6,168 nucleotides of DNA from positions 1-6,168 of the forward strand of contig VBKX01000237.1 of NCBI GenBank assembly GCA_005879435.1. Direction: 5' to 3'. The translations under genes were made by a program, and so were the position numbers. A model generated the notes under the pieces. That model made no database searches. It was not told the origin of the DNA and saw nothing but the letters and a program-made list of their open reading frames with translations. Within the stretch, counting starts at the first letter, position 1. Every line of letters starts with the position of its first letter. This document shows, piece by piece, positions 5,018 to 6,168 of the stretch. This DNA is from Deltaproteobacteria bacterium (GTDB taxonomy: Bacteria > Desulfobacterota > Binatia > UBA9968).

Positions 5018-6040
5018 TTATTTAGCGAAAAAAATATCGCGAAAGGTCCCGCTCATGAGTTTCTTGAACTCGTCCTCCGTTGGATTATCCATGAAAACCA
5101 TCCGCGGGGCTACTTTCTCGGCATCTTTGATCGGGGGGTAGATACCCGGCGCCAAGACGAATTCACCATCCTCGGCAATTTCCTTTTGCCCTTCGGGAGA
5201 ACACGCGAAATCGATGTAGAGTTTAGCCGCATTCGGATGTGCCGATTTGGCGCTGAGGCTCAGATAGTTTGGGTCGGTGAGATATTTATCCATCGGAATA
5301 TAGGTCACCGGTCCTTTGTACTGCTTGATGTACTTAATATAAGTAATTCCTACCAACGCCTCACCTTTGATGATCGTTGTCGTCACCGGCGCCAAAGACT
5401 CCACCAGGATCGGCTTCTGTTTAGCCAAGGCTTTGACGTAGTCCAGCCACTTATCACCCTTAAACTTCTCCAGATTCCATAGAAACTGGGCGGTGGTCGT
5501 ATGACGCGTCGGATCGGGGATCGAGATTTTTCCGCTCCATTTCGGATTCAACAAATCGTCAAAGGTCTTAGGTAAGTCCGCCGCTTTCACAAGCTCGGTG
5601 TTGTAGAGAATGCTAATCGGCAGCACACGCCACGGCGTAATAAGACCGTCCTTTTCTTTGTACTGAGCCGGAAACTTCTCAGAATTAGGTGGGACGAACT
5701 TCTGGAACAAGCCCTCGTTCCTCATGATCAATTGCACGCCGCGATTCCCTTCCGCGATGTCGAAGCCCGGCTTGCCGGCGCGCCACTCGGTCAACGCCCG
5801 CTCCGAAACCTGGGTCGAAGAACCACGCCAGTATTCCACGTCGACGCCGTACTTCTTTTTGAACGCTTGGTGCAGCCCGTCCATGGCCTGCGGCACCACG
5901 GAGCCGTACACGACGACCTTGCCCTCCTTCTTGGCCGCGTCGACACTCGCCGCCTGCGCCCAAAGGATTTCAACGTTTATCATGCCGGCAAGTGCGACCA
6001 GCGCAATAATCAGACACCCGCGTTGTATGATTCTGCTCAC
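5018..6040 (-). CDS. ABC transporter solute-binding protein, ferric-binding (FbpA/AfuA-like) family
   Basis: The 340-residue exported protein has an N-terminal signal sequence (basic SRIIQR, hydrophobic to about residue 28, likely cleavage after AQA at residue 30). The mature protein has the order typical of this family: KVVVYGSV (41-48); GSSTQVSERALTEWRAG (73-89); FDIAEG (93-98); LPKTFDDLLNPKWSGKI.IPDP (157-177); GEALVGI (226-232); and near the end NAAKLYIDFACSPEGQ (270-284). It would capture a ligand outside the inner membrane and deliver it to the permease encoded next. Ferric-binding members carry two adjacent Tyr ligands after the GE motif. Here the region reads ITYIKYIKQYKG, with Tyr at 234, 237 and 241 but no Tyr-Tyr pair, so iron specificity is doubtful. 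The GTG at 6040 is chosen because AGGAGG lies 5 nt upstream; the longer frame to 6100 would start upstream of the predicted -35 box. A terminator follows the stop. Confidence 0.92.
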   Translation of the reverse strand: MSRIIQRGCLIIALVALAGMINVEILWAQAASVDAAKKEGKVVVYGSVVPQAMDGLHQAFKKKYGVDVEYWRGSSTQVSERALTEWRAGKPGFDIAEGNRGVQLIMRNEGLFQKFVPPNSEKFPAQYKEKDGLITPWRVLPISILYNTELVKAADLPKTFDDLLNPKWSGKISIPDPTRHTTTAQFLWNLEKFKGDKWLDYVKALAKQKPILVESLAPVTTTIIKGEALVGITYIKYIKQYKGPVTYIPMDKYLTDPNYLSLSAKSAHPNAAKLYIDFACSPEGQKEIAEDGEFVLAPGIYPPIKDAEKVAPRMVFMDNPTEDEFKKLMSGTFRDIFFAK

Positions 6041-6045
6041 TTGAT

Positions 6046-6051
6046 CCTCCT
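6046..6051 (-). promoter_or_regulatory. Shine-Dalgarno site that sets the binding-protein start
   Basis: AGGAGG on the - strand lies 5 nt before the GTG at 6040. It fixes that start rather than the GTG at 6100, which would add 20 polar residues in front of the signal peptide. Confidence 0.8.
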
Positions 6052-6069
6052 GATTCGAAACGGATAAAA

Positions 6070-6096
6070 AGTATAGAGCGCAACTCTTCAAGTCAA
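6070..6096 (-). promoter_or_regulatory. Probable promoter of the binding-protein gene
   Basis: On the - strand, TTGACT (6091-6096) and TATACT (6070-6075) match the -35 and -10 consensus at 5 of 6 positions each. The spacer is 15 nt, shorter than ideal. The start point would be near 6063, giving a leader of about 22 nt with the AGGAGG site inside it. It lies just after the upstream partial gene's stop, so the binding-protein gene can be transcribed independently. Confidence 0.5.
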
Positions 6097-6117
6097 GCAC
6101 TTCGGTTCCTAAATCAA

Positions 6118-6168
6118 TTACTTGGCAATAAACATTTGCCGGAACTCAGCTTGTGACTTGCCCAGCGT
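6118..6168 (-). CDS. C-terminal end of a gene, possibly a second solute-binding protein
   Basis: Only the last 16 codons and a TAA stop are inside the window; the gene continues beyond the right edge. The visible end is TLGKSQAEFRQMFIAK. It resembles the end of the neighbouring binding protein (SGTFRDIFFAK): both have FR, then two residues, then F-I/F-AK at the stop. This suggests a tandem paralogous binding protein upstream in the same direction. The stretch is too short to prove either the frame or the family. Confidence 0.45.
   Translation of the reverse strand, partial: TLGKSQAEFRQMFIAK

Noticed and set aside
5018..6100. Longer binding-protein frame beginning at 6100
   Set aside because: That GTG lies upstream of the predicted -35 box and has no ribosome site. 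The GTG at 6040 has AGGAGG at 5 nt and begins at the signal peptide.

Overview
The window looks like part of the chromosome of a free-living, moderately GC-rich Gram-negative-type bacterium. Two short secreted proteins, an ABC importer with a periplasmic-style binding protein, and soil-type catabolic enzymes suggest an uncultured soil or sediment lineage. Intergenic short-period repeats fit that picture, but nothing here fixes the phylum. There are no RNA genes, CRISPR arrays, insertion sequences or phage genes.

Left part (1-1031, + strand): two tandem genes encode small exported proteins of the same family (102 and 129 residues). Each mature protein is itself a duplicated motif of the form FLxxHPxhxxEhxxxPxxV. 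A strong intrinsic terminator closes the pair. A promoter then drives a separate + strand gene for a class II aldolase/adducin-family enzyme (1122-1817) with an intact FucA-like Glu/His/His/His site.

Middle (1818-1936): the aldolase gene converges on a - strand gene. The gap is filled by an unusual inverted array, three GTTCCA then four TGGAAC blocks, all on an exact 9-nt period. It can fold as a hairpin on either strand.

Right part (1937-6168, - strand, read right to left): the tail of what may be a second binding protein (6118-6168), then a solute-binding protein with its own promoter (5018-6040). Next come an intrinsic terminator that physically overlaps a sigma70-like promoter, a fused two-domain 12-helix permease of the FbpB/AfuB type (3179 to about 4966), a degenerate heptanucleotide repeat, and an M20-family metallohydrolase homologue (1937-3124). 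The importer would probably be called an Fe(III) transporter by homology. However, the binding protein lacks the adjacent Tyr-Tyr pair of ferric-binding proteins, no ATPase gene is present, and the neighbours are catabolic hydrolase/aldolase homologues. An organic substrate is therefore at least as likely.

The most notable points are the M20 homologue, which has lost several canonical metal and catalytic residues, the 9-nt inverted array, the promoter/terminator overlap in front of the permease, and the tandem duplicated small secreted proteins. I see no clear evidence for a wholly new multigene system.
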